Below, in pieces: positions 1-6,755 of a DNA stretch of 25,410 nucleotides (positions within the stretch are counted from its first letter, which is position 1; each line of letters starts with the position of its first letter). Source of the DNA: Prevotella sp. GTDB taxonomy: Bacteria; Bacteroidota; Bacteroidia; Bacteroidales; Bacteroidaceae. The notes beneath the pieces are model-generated. The model had not been told where the DNA came from, did no database searches, and saw nothing but the letters and a program-made list of their open reading frames with translations. A program made the translations under genes and the position numbers. Where the stretch lies: assembly GCA_016283605.1 (NCBI GenBank), contig JAEENF010000087.1, positions 1-25,410 on the forward strand. Direction: 5' to 3'.

Positions 1-230
1 TTATGCTGATCCTTCAGTCGCACACCTTTTATGCTGACGCGCTGTCCCAGGAGATTAAGACCTACATGCTCAATCTGGATATCTGTCTGCAGTTCCTTGG
101 AGAGGGCTTCTGTAGCCATACCGATAATCTTGTTCTGAACATAGCTGCTGTGGAAAACAACCATCGTCAACGAGAACAGGACAACGATAACTGCAAATAT
201 AATAAGCAAGAAACGTCTTAATCTCTTCAT
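1..230 (-). CDS. TamB/AsmA-like translocation protein, N-terminal fragment (partial)
   Basis: Only the first 76 codons are inside the window; the gene runs off the left edge. The visible protein has a basic start (MKRLRRF), one hydrophobic segment at about residues 6-25, and then a periplasmic stretch in which an amphipathic helix is followed by a segment reading LSKELQTDIQIEHVGLNL. This anchor plus 'pore-like helix then I-x-x-V-x-L-N' start resembles the TamB/DUF490 and AsmA-like bridge proteins, which carry lipids or assist outer-membrane protein assembly across the periplasm. The ATG at 228-230 follows a purine-rich GGAGAAAAG, and a TATCTTTG box lies at 252-259. The family call is inferred from this short N-terminus only; another single-anchor periplasmic protein is possible. 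Confidence 0.55.
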   Translation of the reverse strand, partial: MKRLRRFLLIIFAVIVVLFSLTMVVFHSSYVQNKIIGMATEALSKELQTDIQIEHVGLNLLGQRVSIKGVRLKDQH

Positions 231-251
231 CTTTTCTCCGTATTCAGCCGA

Positions 252-259
252 CAAAGATA
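252..259 (-). promoter_or_regulatory. -7 promoter box of the TamB-like gene
   Basis: Read on the minus strand this is TATCTTTG, an exact match to the Bacteroidetes -7 consensus TAnnTTTG. It lies 21 bases before the ATG at 230. No clear TTTG -33 element is seen at 19-21 bp spacing. Confidence 0.6.
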
Positions 260-268
260 CGAAAAAAA

Positions 269-303
269 GTGAAGAGAAAGGCGCGAAGCGTGAAGAATTT
301 CGC
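269..303. repeat. Degenerate heptad-like tract
   Basis: The stretch can be cut into 7-base units (AGTGAAG, AGAAAGG, CGCGAAG, CGTGAAG, AATTTCG) that resemble the AGTGAAG heptads seen clearly at 11964-11991. It also contains a weak inverted repeat, GCGAA/TTCGC, at 283-303. It lies between the ATPase stop and the TamB-like promoter. The period is imperfect, so this may be a decayed array or chance. Confidence 0.3.
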
Positions 304-325
304 GATGCTAAGTTTTTTTAACCAT

Positions 326-2401
326 TCACACCTTCAGGGCACGCATGGCGTTGAGAACGGCGAGAACGGTGACGCCCACATCGGCAAAGACAGCGAGCCA
401 CATCGTAGCGAAACCGAAAGTGGCGAGAAGGAGTACGGCGACCTTGACGCCGATGGCGAAACTCACGTTCTGACGGGCGATCTTCAGCGTCCGTCTGGCG
501 ATACGGATAGCAAGGGCGATCTTCGAGGGCTTATCGTCCATCAGCACCACATCAGCAGCTTCGATGGCTGCATCAGAACCCAGACCTCCCATCGCAATAC
601 CCACATCAGCCCGAGCGAGCACCGGTGCATCATTGATGCCATCGCCCACGAAGGCGAAATTTCTCAATTGTTCTACTTGAGCCACTTTATCGGCAGGCAG
701 AAGCTCGGCGTGATATTCAGAGAGATTCAGCGCTTTTGCCACGTGGTCGGCCACTTCCTTGCGGTCGCCTGTGAGCATAACGGTCTTCGAGACACCAAGC
801 GTCTGGAGCTGGGCAATGGCCTCAGCACTGTCGGACTTGATCTGATCGTTGATGACAATATGACCTGCATACTGACCGTCGATGGCAACATGAATAATCG
901 TACCGACGTGATGACAATCGTGCCACTTCGCACCGATGGCGTCCATCATCTTCGTGTTACCAACATTGACCATTGACCATTCTTGCGTCCCGTTGGTAGC
1001 AAGCGTCCTTCGGCCGAGCGGACCATTGAACATTTTTACCCTCGCACGGATGCCATGACCAGCTATTTCCTCAACATCACTCACCTGACAACCATCCGTA
1101 GCCTCATCAGGGAAGGCATCGCGCAGGGCAGCGCCGATGGGATGGGTGGAGAAGTGCTCCACATGGGCAGCGAGGTGCAATAGCTGATGTTCGTCGCAGC
1201 TGTCAGGATGTACGGCCTCAACGGCGAACTGACCATGCGTCAGCGTACCGGTTTTGTCGAAAACAACGGTATCGACCTTGGCCAAGACATCCATATAGTT
1301 GGCTCCCTTGATCAGGATACCCTTGCGCGATGCACCGCCGATACCACCAAAGAACGTCAGGGGAACGCTAATGACAAGGGCACACGGACAAGAGACCACC
1401 AGGAACATCAAGGCGCGATACAACCACGTGGGGAAGTGAAGAGTAAAGAGTGAATAGTGAATAGTGAGGGGCGAGAAGGATAGCGACAGCCAGAGCGGCG
1501 GGAGGATGGCCAAGGCCAGAGCGGCAAAGACCACGATGGGGGTATAGATACGGGCAAAGCGGGTGATGAAGGTCTCGCTCTGCGACTTACGCTCACCAGC
1601 ATTCTCCACCAGACTGATGATCTTCGAGACGGTACTCTCGCCAAAGGCCTTCGTGGTACGCACCCTCAGCACACCAGAGAGATTCACACAACCGGAGATG
1701 ACCTCATCGCCGACATTCACATCGCGAGGTAAAGACTCACCCGTCAGAGCAACAGTATTCAAGGCACTCGAGCCCTCGATGATCACACCATCCAGAGGCA
1801 CCTTCTCACCAGGACGAATCACGATAATCTCCCCCACTCCAACGGACTCAGGGCTAACGTCCTCCTGACTCCTTTCCACATGCGCCACATCTGGCCTGAT
1901 ATCCATCAGATGAGCGATACTGTCGCGGCTCTTGCCCTCGGCATAGCCCTCGAAGAGCTCACCGACCTGAAAGAAGAGCATCACGAATACGGCCTCAGGA
2001 AATTCCGTCTCTGCCCCAGGCAGGAAGCCGATACAGAGGGCTCCGATGGTGGCGACGGACATGAGGAAGTGCTCGTTGAAGGCCTCGCCCTCCATGATTC
2101 CTTCCCAAGCCTCATGCAGCGTCTCATGGCCTATTATTAAATAAGGTACGAGGTAGACGAGTAGCAGTTGCCACTTGGATAATTGAACATTGACCATTGA
2201 ACATTGACCATTAGAGCTGCGCTCGATGAGAACAGCGATGATCAAGAGGATGACGGTCGTGATAATGAGCCAGAGCTGTTTCTTCAGACTGTGCTCGTGA
2301 TGATGATGCTCATGACCTTCGTGGTCATGTTCGTGATGATGCTCGTGCGAACAACTTTCGCAGTGCTCGTGTTCGTGTTGATGTTCATGAGAATGTGCCA
2401 T
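326..2401 (-). CDS. zntA: P1B-type heavy-metal ATPase (Zn2+/Cd2+/Pb2+ exporter type)
   Basis: This is a 691-residue inner-membrane pump that uses ATP to export divalent metal ions. It carries TGES at residues 220-223 (actuator), the transmembrane CPC metal site at C338-P339-C340, the phosphorylated Asp382 in DKTGT, the His-Pro pair H420-P421 of P1B pumps, and GDGIND with D587/D591. The last membrane helix reads ADVGVTVLAVLNAMR; the D-x-G there is typical of the P1B-2 (Zn/Cd/Pb) class. No full HMA domain precedes the pump. Residues 3-37 instead hold 18 histidines plus C14-x-x-C17, a probable metal-binding tail. Heptad-repeat peptides interrupt the protein at residues about 64-74, 312-323, 457-461 and 474-480, all in loops or the nucleotide-binding domain. 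It has its own promoter box in the 66-bp gap after the symporter gene. The substrate is inferred from class, not proven. Confidence 0.93.
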   Translation of the reverse strand: MAHSHEHQHEHEHCESCSHEHHHEHDHEGHEHHHHEHSLKKQLWLIITTVILLIIAVLIERSSNGQCSMVNVQLSKWQLLLVYLVPYLIIGHETLHEAWEGIMEGEAFNEHFLMSVATIGALCIGFLPGAETEFPEAVFVMLFFQVGELFEGYAEGKSRDSIAHLMDIRPDVAHVERSQEDVSPESVGVGEIIVIRPGEKVPLDGVIIEGSSALNTVALTGESLPRDVNVGDEVISGCVNLSGVLRVRTTKAFGESTVSKIISLVENAGERKSQSETFITRFARIYTPIVVFAALALAILPPLWLSLSFSPLTIHYSLFTLHFPTWLYRALMFLVVSCPCALVISVPLTFFGGIGGASRKGILIKGANYMDVLAKVDTVVFDKTGTLTHGQFAVEAVHPDSCDEHQLLHLAAHVEHFSTHPIGAALRDAFPDEATDGCQVSDVEEIAGHGIRARVKMFNGPLGRRTLATNGTQEWSMVNVGNTKMMDAIGAKWHDCHHVGTIIHVAIDGQYAGHIVINDQIKSDSAEAIAQLQTLGVSKTVMLTGDRKEVADHVAKALNLSEYHAELLPADKVAQVEQLRNFAFVGDGINDAPVLARADVGIAMGGLGSDAAIEAADVVLMDDKPSKIALAIRIARRTLKIARQNVSFAIGVKVAVLLLATFGFATMWLAVFADVGVTVLAVLNAMRALKV
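963..981 (-). repeat. Intragenic TTGACCA heptad array
   Basis: Two TTGACCA units are preceded by a partial unit inside the ATPase gene. On the coding strand they read WSMVN-type peptide (EWSMVNVGN) in the nucleotide-binding domain without breaking the frame. Confidence 0.75.
1021..1034 (-). repeat. Intragenic GACCATT/GAACATT two-unit heptad
   Basis: Two related 7-base units lie 40 bases from the previous array and in the same orientation. They encode the KMFNG stretch of the ATPase nucleotide-binding domain. With only two units it is supported mainly by its likeness to the array at 2183-2212. Confidence 0.5.
1433..1467 (-). repeat. Intragenic five-unit AGAGTGA/ATAGTGA heptad array
   Basis: The five units are GAAGTGA, AGAGTAA, AGAGTGA, ATAGTGA and ATAGTGA. 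On the coding strand they encode the peptide LTIHYSLFTLHF (about residues 312-323). This is the loop just before the membrane helix that carries the CPC site. Confidence 0.85.
2183..2212 (-). repeat. Intragenic four-unit TTGAACA/TTGACCA heptad array
   Basis: Four alternating units (TTGAACA, TTGACCA, TTGAACA, TTGACCA) plus TT are read on the coding strand as NGQCSMVNVQ. It falls between the first and second hydrophobic segments of the ATPase. Confidence 0.85.
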
Positions 2402-2430
2402 ATCTTTGCTTTATTAATCTTTTTCGACTG

Positions 2431-2438
2431 CAAAGATA
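2431..2438 (-). promoter_or_regulatory. -7 promoter box of the P-type ATPase gene
   Basis: The minus strand reads TATCTTTG followed by CA, 29 bases before the ATPase ATG and downstream of the symporter stop. This suggests independent transcription of the ATPase. A TTTG lies 25 bp upstream, longer than the usual 19-21 bp. Confidence 0.6.
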
Positions 2439-2467
2439 CGGCACATTTTCTGCAACTCGGTTGCAAA

Positions 2468-3991
2468 CTACTTATAACACTCAAAGATCGTGTCAACCGT
2501 CTGCTGAGGAAGCTTCTTTGTAAAGAGGCTGACGATCCAGACGACAGGGAATCCACCCACCATTGCGATAGCACCGCAGTTGATAGGATTGATGGGATTA
2601 CCGGCCAACATATTAATCACCGTCAGACCGACGCCCCAGATGAAGCAGGCCCAGACAGAGGCTGTGGTGACACCACGCCAGTAGAGACCCAGCATGAACG
2701 GTGCGAGGAATGCACCAGCCAGAGCACCCCATGAGATACCCATGAGCTGGGCAATGAACGTAGGCGGATTCAGGGCAATGAGCAGCGAGATGACGATGAA
2801 GAACATAATCAACACACGCATCACCACCACCTTACGACGCTCGATCTTCTCAGCCACGATATCGTCGATGGTTCCATCCTCCACTTCGCCTGGCAACGAC
2901 TTCTTGTCGCGATAGATCAGGTCGAGGGTCATTGTCGAAGAAGACGTCAGCACCAGTGAAGCCAGCGTCGACATAGATGCTGAAAGCACCAACAACACCA
3001 CGAGTGCGATGAGCACATCGGGCAATGTGATCAGCATAGCGGGCACAATCGAGTCGAAGGCGATCTTACCTGTCGCCTCATTGATCACGGGCTCGTAGAG
3101 ACGGCCGAAGCCACCGAGGAAATAACAACCGCCAGCGACGATGAAGGCAAAGATGGTCGAGATGACGGTACCACGCTTGATGGCGCTCTCGTCGGTGATC
3201 GAATAGAACTTACCCACCATCTGAGGCAGACCCATCGTACCCAGCGACGTCAGGATGACCACACCCAACAGTCCCCACGGATCAGGTCCGAACCACGAGG
3301 CAAAGCCGCCATTCACCGTCGGATCAGCATCCGAAGGAATCACAGCGAGCTTGTCGATGGCAGCCGTCAGACCACCCTGCGCATTCAGGACGGCGAGGAT
3401 CACGGCGACGATACCGAAGAGCATGATGATACCTTGGATGAAGTCGTTCATAGCCGTTGCCTTGTAGCCACCAATGATCACATAGACAGCCGTGAGGATA
3501 GACATGATGACCACACAATACTCATAGGGGATATCGAAGCCCATCTCGAAAAGACGGGAGATACCGCTATAGACACCGGCGGTATAAGGAATCAGGAACA
3601 CGAAGGCGATGATCGAGGCCGCTACGCGCAGACCCTGATCCGAGAAACGTGTGCCGAAGAAATCCGGCATCGTACGACTCTCGATATGTTGTGTCATCAG
3701 TTTCGTGCGACGACCTAAGATCACCCATGCCAAGAGCGAACCGATGATCGCATTACCGATACCGATCCACGCACTCGACATACCGTATTTCCATCCGAAC
3801 TGTCCGGCATAGCCCACGAAGACCACTGCCGAGAAATAAGAGGTACCGAAGGCGAAGGCCGTGAGCCAGGGACCTACGGCGCGACCACCTAATACAAAAC
3901 CATCAACACTGCTTGCCTGCTTGCGTGAATAGACACCCACGCCTACCATCACAATCAGGAAAATTATCGTCAATAAAACCTTAATAATCAT
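2468..3991 (-). CDS. Sodium:solute symporter (SSS family)
   Basis: This 507-residue protein is almost entirely hydrophobic helices (about 13), the normal size for the SSS/PutP-PanF-SGLT family, which uses the Na+ gradient to import small solutes. The N-terminal pattern of helix 1, then GGRAVGPWLTAFAFGTSYFSA, then GYAGQFGWKYG matches the family's first sodium-site region. The later IIGGYKATAMNDFIQGIIM is the classic SSS signature area. The central loop at about residues 365-385 is short and charged. It starts 23 bp after the porin stop with no room for a promoter, so it is probably co-transcribed with the porin. The substrate cannot be read from sequence. Confidence 0.9.
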   Translation of the reverse strand: MIIKVLLTIIFLIVMVGVGVYSRKQASSVDGFVLGGRAVGPWLTAFAFGTSYFSAVVFVGYAGQFGWKYGMSSAWIGIGNAIIGSLLAWVILGRRTKLMTQHIESRTMPDFFGTRFSDQGLRVAASIIAFVFLIPYTAGVYSGISRLFEMGFDIPYEYCVVIMSILTAVYVIIGGYKATAMNDFIQGIIMLFGIVAVILAVLNAQGGLTAAIDKLAVIPSDADPTVNGGFASWFGPDPWGLLGVVILTSLGTMGLPQMVGKFYSITDESAIKRGTVISTIFAFIVAGGCYFLGGFGRLYEPVINEATGKIAFDSIVPAMLITLPDVLIALVVLLVLSASMSTLASLVLTSSSTMTLDLIYRDKKSLPGEVEDGTIDDIVAEKIERRKVVVMRVLIMFFIVISLLIALNPPTFIAQLMGISWGALAGAFLAPFMLGLYWRGVTTASVWACFIWGVGLTVINMLAGNPINPINCGAIAMVGGFPVVWIVSLFTKKLPQQTVDTIFECYK

Positions 3992-3992
3992 A

Positions 3993-4017
3993 ACTATTCA
4001 CTTTTCACTATTCACTA
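3993..4017 (-). repeat. Heptad array filling the porin-symporter gap
   Basis: The units are ACTATTC, ACTTTTC, ACTATTC and ACTA. The array occupies essentially the whole gap between the two genes. Its left end touches the symporter start, and its right end supplies the porin TAG stop codon (4015-4017). Confidence 0.8.
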
Positions 4018-5106
4018 AAAAGCGACCTGCATTTGGGCCTGAATCCAGTTATAGTCCTTAGAACTGATGTTCTCACCACAGAGACAACGCGTATACTGCA
4101 ACTGCATACGACACTTCTTATAGAACCAGTACTGCAGACCGATGGTGAGATTCGTCTGATCCCAGCCGTCGACTTTCGTATTACGGTCGAAGGTCTCACC
4201 GCTGGCCACCACATCGAGGGCACCAGCCACAGGGATACAAGTGGTGACATATCCTCCACGAGAACCTACCTCACCGTCCTTACCACCGAGCCATTCAGCA
4301 CGGATGCTGGCTGGACGGGCCTCCTTATATTGACCTTCAGAATAGGGCGCTGTCTTGTATTCAGCACCTACACTATAACGGTTGCGCGTATAGTTATCAC
4401 CAACCTTGATGTCGGGATTCCATGCGGCCGTTCCCACAGCGCAGCCCGTGCCCAGATAGCCGGAACCCACGATACGAAGACCGTCGAAGGGCTTCACCTC
4501 GAGTTTGGCGATAAAGTCTTTCTGATTGTTCAGATCCTTACGGTTGATGCCCTGTCCGCTCATCAGTGCCAGATCATAGTGGAACAGACCATTCGCAAGG
4601 TCACCATAGATATCGATACCCATATCACGACCGTAGTTCACGCCGTTCAGCGGATCGGGGCCCTCACCGGCCAGATAGAGCACGGCCTGCGAATAGACGT
4701 CGATCAGTTCGAGCTGCGTCGGCGACATGGGGTTCTCCATCGTGTACGAGTGCTTGAACTGTCCGAAGCGGACGGTCAGCGACTTGTCGTTGGAGATTCT
4801 GTAATCGGTGTAATACTCCTGAACCACACTCGAGAAGTCGTGCATAAACATAAACGACCAGCGGTCAGTGATGCGTGCCTTTGCCCATAGCAGCGTGCGT
4901 TTAAGGTTGTAACTGTTGGTCTTCACACTATTGGGGTCCTGATAGCTCCATCCGCCCTGTGCGTAACCATTAAAAGTGATACGACTCGTGAAATCCTTCA
5001 TCCAATCGGTTTCACCGTCTTTCTTCTGTTGTCCCATTGCCGAGACACTGCTGAACACTGCCAGAGCTACTGCCAGTGTACGCCACATGAAACTTTGTTT
5101 TCTCAT
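4015..5106 (-). CDS. OprO/OprP-like (phosphate-selective type) outer-membrane porin
   Basis: This 363-residue protein has a signal peptide (residues 1-25, ending SSVSAMG before QQKK). The rest is alternating beta strands rich in Tyr/Trp/Phe and ends in the outer-membrane type C-terminal phenylalanine (QMQVAF). Typical OprO/P-family segments are visible: an early ITFNGYAQGGWSYQ strand, RTLLWAKARITDRW, and the VRFGQFK motif near residue 115. Family members are trimeric beta-barrels for anions, but the 'phosphate-selective' name does not prove the substrate in Bacteroidetes. Its neighbour, an Na+ symporter, suggests that one solute crosses the outer membrane here and the inner membrane there. 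Confidence 0.85.
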   Translation of the reverse strand: MRKQSFMWRTLAVALAVFSSVSAMGQQKKDGETDWMKDFTSRITFNGYAQGGWSYQDPNSVKTNSYNLKRTLLWAKARITDRWSFMFMHDFSSVVQEYYTDYRISNDKSLTVRFGQFKHSYTMENPMSPTQLELIDVYSQAVLYLAGEGPDPLNGVNYGRDMGIDIYGDLANGLFHYDLALMSGQGINRKDLNNQKDFIAKLEVKPFDGLRIVGSGYLGTGCAVGTAAWNPDIKVGDNYTRNRYSVGAEYKTAPYSEGQYKEARPASIRAEWLGGKDGEVGSRGGYVTTCIPVAGALDVVASGETFDRNTKVDGWDQTNLTIGLQYWFYKKCRMQLQYTRCLCGENISSKDYNWIQAQMQVAF

Positions 5107-5150
5107 TTTGTCATTGTTTGAAATTTAAGTGATTTTGGTTCATGCGGGTG

Positions 5151-5158
5151 CAAATTTA
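5151..5158 (-). promoter_or_regulatory. -7 promoter box of the porin-symporter operon
   Basis: The minus strand reads TAAATTTG followed by CA, 44 bases before the porin ATG. A TTTG lies 23 bp further upstream, slightly longer than ideal. Confidence 0.55.
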
Positions 5159-5213
5159 CAACTTTTCTACTAAATAAACGACAAAAAGTAAGAAAAATCT
5201 GCAAAACGACAAC

Positions 5214-5242
5214 AAAAAGGGTGCACAAAGCCTGTGCACCCT
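5214..5242 (-). terminator. Rho-independent terminator of cysK
   Basis: A perfect 10-bp stem (AGGGTGCACA/TGTGCACCCT) with a 5-base loop is followed on the minus strand by a run of five T residues. It lies 24 bp past the cysK stop and before the porin promoter, separating the two units. Confidence 0.9.
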
Positions 5243-5265
5243 GACTTCTTGAAAGCTTTTGTTGA

Positions 5266-6213
5266 TTAAAGTGGGTAATCCTCGAAGGCGTAGAGCACGG
5301 TAGAGAGATAGCGCTCACCGGTATCCGGCAACAGCACCACGATCTTCTTACCCTTGTTCTCCGGACGTTTGGCCACCTGAATGGCGGCGAAGAGCGCTGC
5401 ACCAGCCGAGATACCTACCAGCAGACCTTCTGACTGTGCAATCTCACGACCCGTACGGATGGCGTCGTCGTTCTCCACGTCGAAGACCTCGTCGATGACG
5501 TCAGAGTTGTAAGTCTTGGGGATGAAACCCGCACCGATACCCTGAATCTTATGGGGACCGCTGGGCTGACCGTTCAGTACGGCACTCGACTTCGGCTCTA
5601 CGGCGATGATCTTCACGTTGGGGTTCTGCTCCTTCAGATACTTACCTGTACCTGAGATCGTACCACCAGTACCTACACCACCGATGAAGATGTCCACCTG
5701 TCCGTCGGTATCGCGCCAGATCTCCGGACCCGTGGTAGCATAGTGCTTAGCGGGGTTGGCGGCGTTCTCAAACTGCTGCAGGATCACTGCTCCGGGGATG
5801 CTGTCGCGCAACTCCTCGGCGGCGCGGATGGCACCAGGCATACCGTCTTTACCAGAGGTCAAGCGCACCTCAGCACCGTAGGCCTTCACGAGGTTTCTGC
5901 GTTCCACGCTCATGGTTTCAGGCATGGTAAGGATAAGATGGTAGCCTTTGACGGCAGATACCAGTGCCAGTCCTACGCCCGTATTTCCTGATGTGGGTTC
6001 GATGATGGTGGCTCCGGGCTTCAGGATACCCTTCTGCTCTGCGTCCTCGATCATCGCCAGTGCGATACGGTCCTTTACGCTGCCGCCAGGATTAAAAAAC
6101 TCTACTTTGGCAATCACTGGGGTCTCCAGACCCTTTGCCTGTGAATACTTGTTGAGCTCCAGAAGTGGGGTGTTGCCGACGAGCTCGGTCAGCTGCTTTG
6201 CAATCTTTGTCAT
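5266..6213 (-). CDS. cysK: Cysteine synthase A (O-acetylserine sulfhydrylase)
   Basis: This 315-residue cytoplasmic PLP enzyme joins O-acetylserine and sulfide to make cysteine. The PLP lysine is K47 in NPGGSVKDR. The substrate-binding loop PTSGNTG follows at about residues 73-79, the phosphate-binding GTGGT loop near residue 180, and QFENAANPAKH in the middle. Length matches bacterial CysK. The C-terminus is not extended as it is in cystathionine beta-synthases. It has its own promoter and a strong terminator, so it is a single-gene unit. The transcript leader carries an ATTCACT-type heptad array. Confidence 0.96.
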   Translation of the reverse strand: MTKIAKQLTELVGNTPLLELNKYSQAKGLETPVIAKVEFFNPGGSVKDRIALAMIEDAEQKGILKPGATIIEPTSGNTGVGLALVSAVKGYHLILTMPETMSVERRNLVKAYGAEVRLTSGKDGMPGAIRAAEELRDSIPGAVILQQFENAANPAKHYATTGPEIWRDTDGQVDIFIGGVGTGGTISGTGKYLKEQNPNVKIIAVEPKSSAVLNGQPSGPHKIQGIGAGFIPKTYNSDVIDEVFDVENDDAIRTGREIAQSEGLLVGISAGAALFAAIQVAKRPENKGKKIVVLLPDTGERYLSTVLYAFEDYPL

Positions 6214-6271
6214 AATCTTATCCTTTCTTTTATTTTAAATTTGACATATTATCTACAGCGGTAGCAAATTT

Positions 6272-6293
6272 TTCACTATTCACTCTTCATTTT
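6272..6293 (-). repeat. Heptad array in the cysK leader
   Basis: Units TTCACTA, TTCACTC and TTCATTT lie between the -7 box (6302-6309) and the cysK start, so most of the array would be in the 5' untranslated RNA. Confidence 0.6.
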
Positions 6294-6301
6294 CTTGGGT
6301 G

Positions 6302-6333
6302 CAAAGGTACGGCGTTTTCGGCAACCCCACAAT
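6302..6333 (-). promoter_or_regulatory. cysK promoter
   Basis: On the minus strand a -7 box TACCTTTG (6302-6309) is preceded by ATTG (6330-6333) at 20-bp spacing. This is close to the Bacteroidetes TTTG-N19/21-TAnnTTTG pattern. The predicted leader is about 80 bases. Confidence 0.7.
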
Positions 6334-6376
6334 CCCATCCTTACGGCATTCTATATACCATAAATGTGGTATTTGA

Positions 6377-6703
6377 CTATTTTACGGCCTTTTTTGGTGC
6401 TTTTTCGGCCTTTTTTCCGTCGTTTTTCACCGGTTCAGCCTTGTATCCGAACTTCTCGAAGCTCTTAATGATAGCCTCCGAGTTGGTCTTCTCGGCATCG
6501 TAGGTGATGGTGACGCGCTGTTCGGGGATGTTACACTCGATCTGCTTGACACCCTTCTCGAAACGGAGGTTGCCCTTGATCTTGTTCTCACAGCTGGCGC
6601 AGTGCATCTGCGGCTGGGTGGTTACTACTACGGTCTTGATGTCCTTGGCCAGTCCGACCACTGCGGTCAGCATCATGGCGCTCAATACTAATACTTTCTT
6701 CAT
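6377..6703 (-). CDS. Periplasmic heavy-metal-associated (HMA) domain protein
   Basis: This 108-residue protein has a signal peptide (MKKVLVLSAMMLTAVVGLA) and one HMA fold. The metal-binding loop is M33-H-C35-A-S-C38, followed by GNLRFEKGVKQIECNIPEQ and the VTITYDAEKTN strand typical of copper-chaperone-like domains. The C-terminal 20 residues are lysine-rich. I start it at the ATG at 6701-6703 because the upstream in-frame codons come from a heptad array and would spoil the signal peptide. It follows the TonB receptor by 49 bp, so the two are probably co-transcribed. It likely binds Cu+ or a similar soft metal in the periplasm; the metal is inferred. Confidence 0.88.
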   Translation of the reverse strand: MKKVLVLSAMMLTAVVGLAKDIKTVVVTTQPQMHCASCENKIKGNLRFEKGVKQIECNIPEQRVTITYDAEKTNSEAIIKSFEKFGYKAEPVKNDGKKAEKAPKKAVK

Positions 6704-6727
6704 AATCGTTATATTTAATTTGTTTCT

Positions 6728-6755
6728 ATTATGCATTATTAATTATGCATTATTA
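6728..6755 (-). repeat. ATTATGC/ATTATTA heptad array
   Basis: Four units alternate (ATTATGC, ATTATTA, ATTATGC, ATTATTA). The last three bases are the stop codon of the TonB receptor. The first 25 bases are identical to the array at 10705-10729. Confidence 0.8.

Noticed and set aside
6355..6372. ATACCA/TGGTAT hairpin after the HMA gene as a terminator
   Set aside because: The stem is only 6 bp and no T run follows on the minus strand, so terminator function is not supported.
6704..6736. Longer start for the HMA protein
   Set aside because: The extra codons come from a heptad array and spacer, while MKKVLVLSAMM is a normal signal peptide start.
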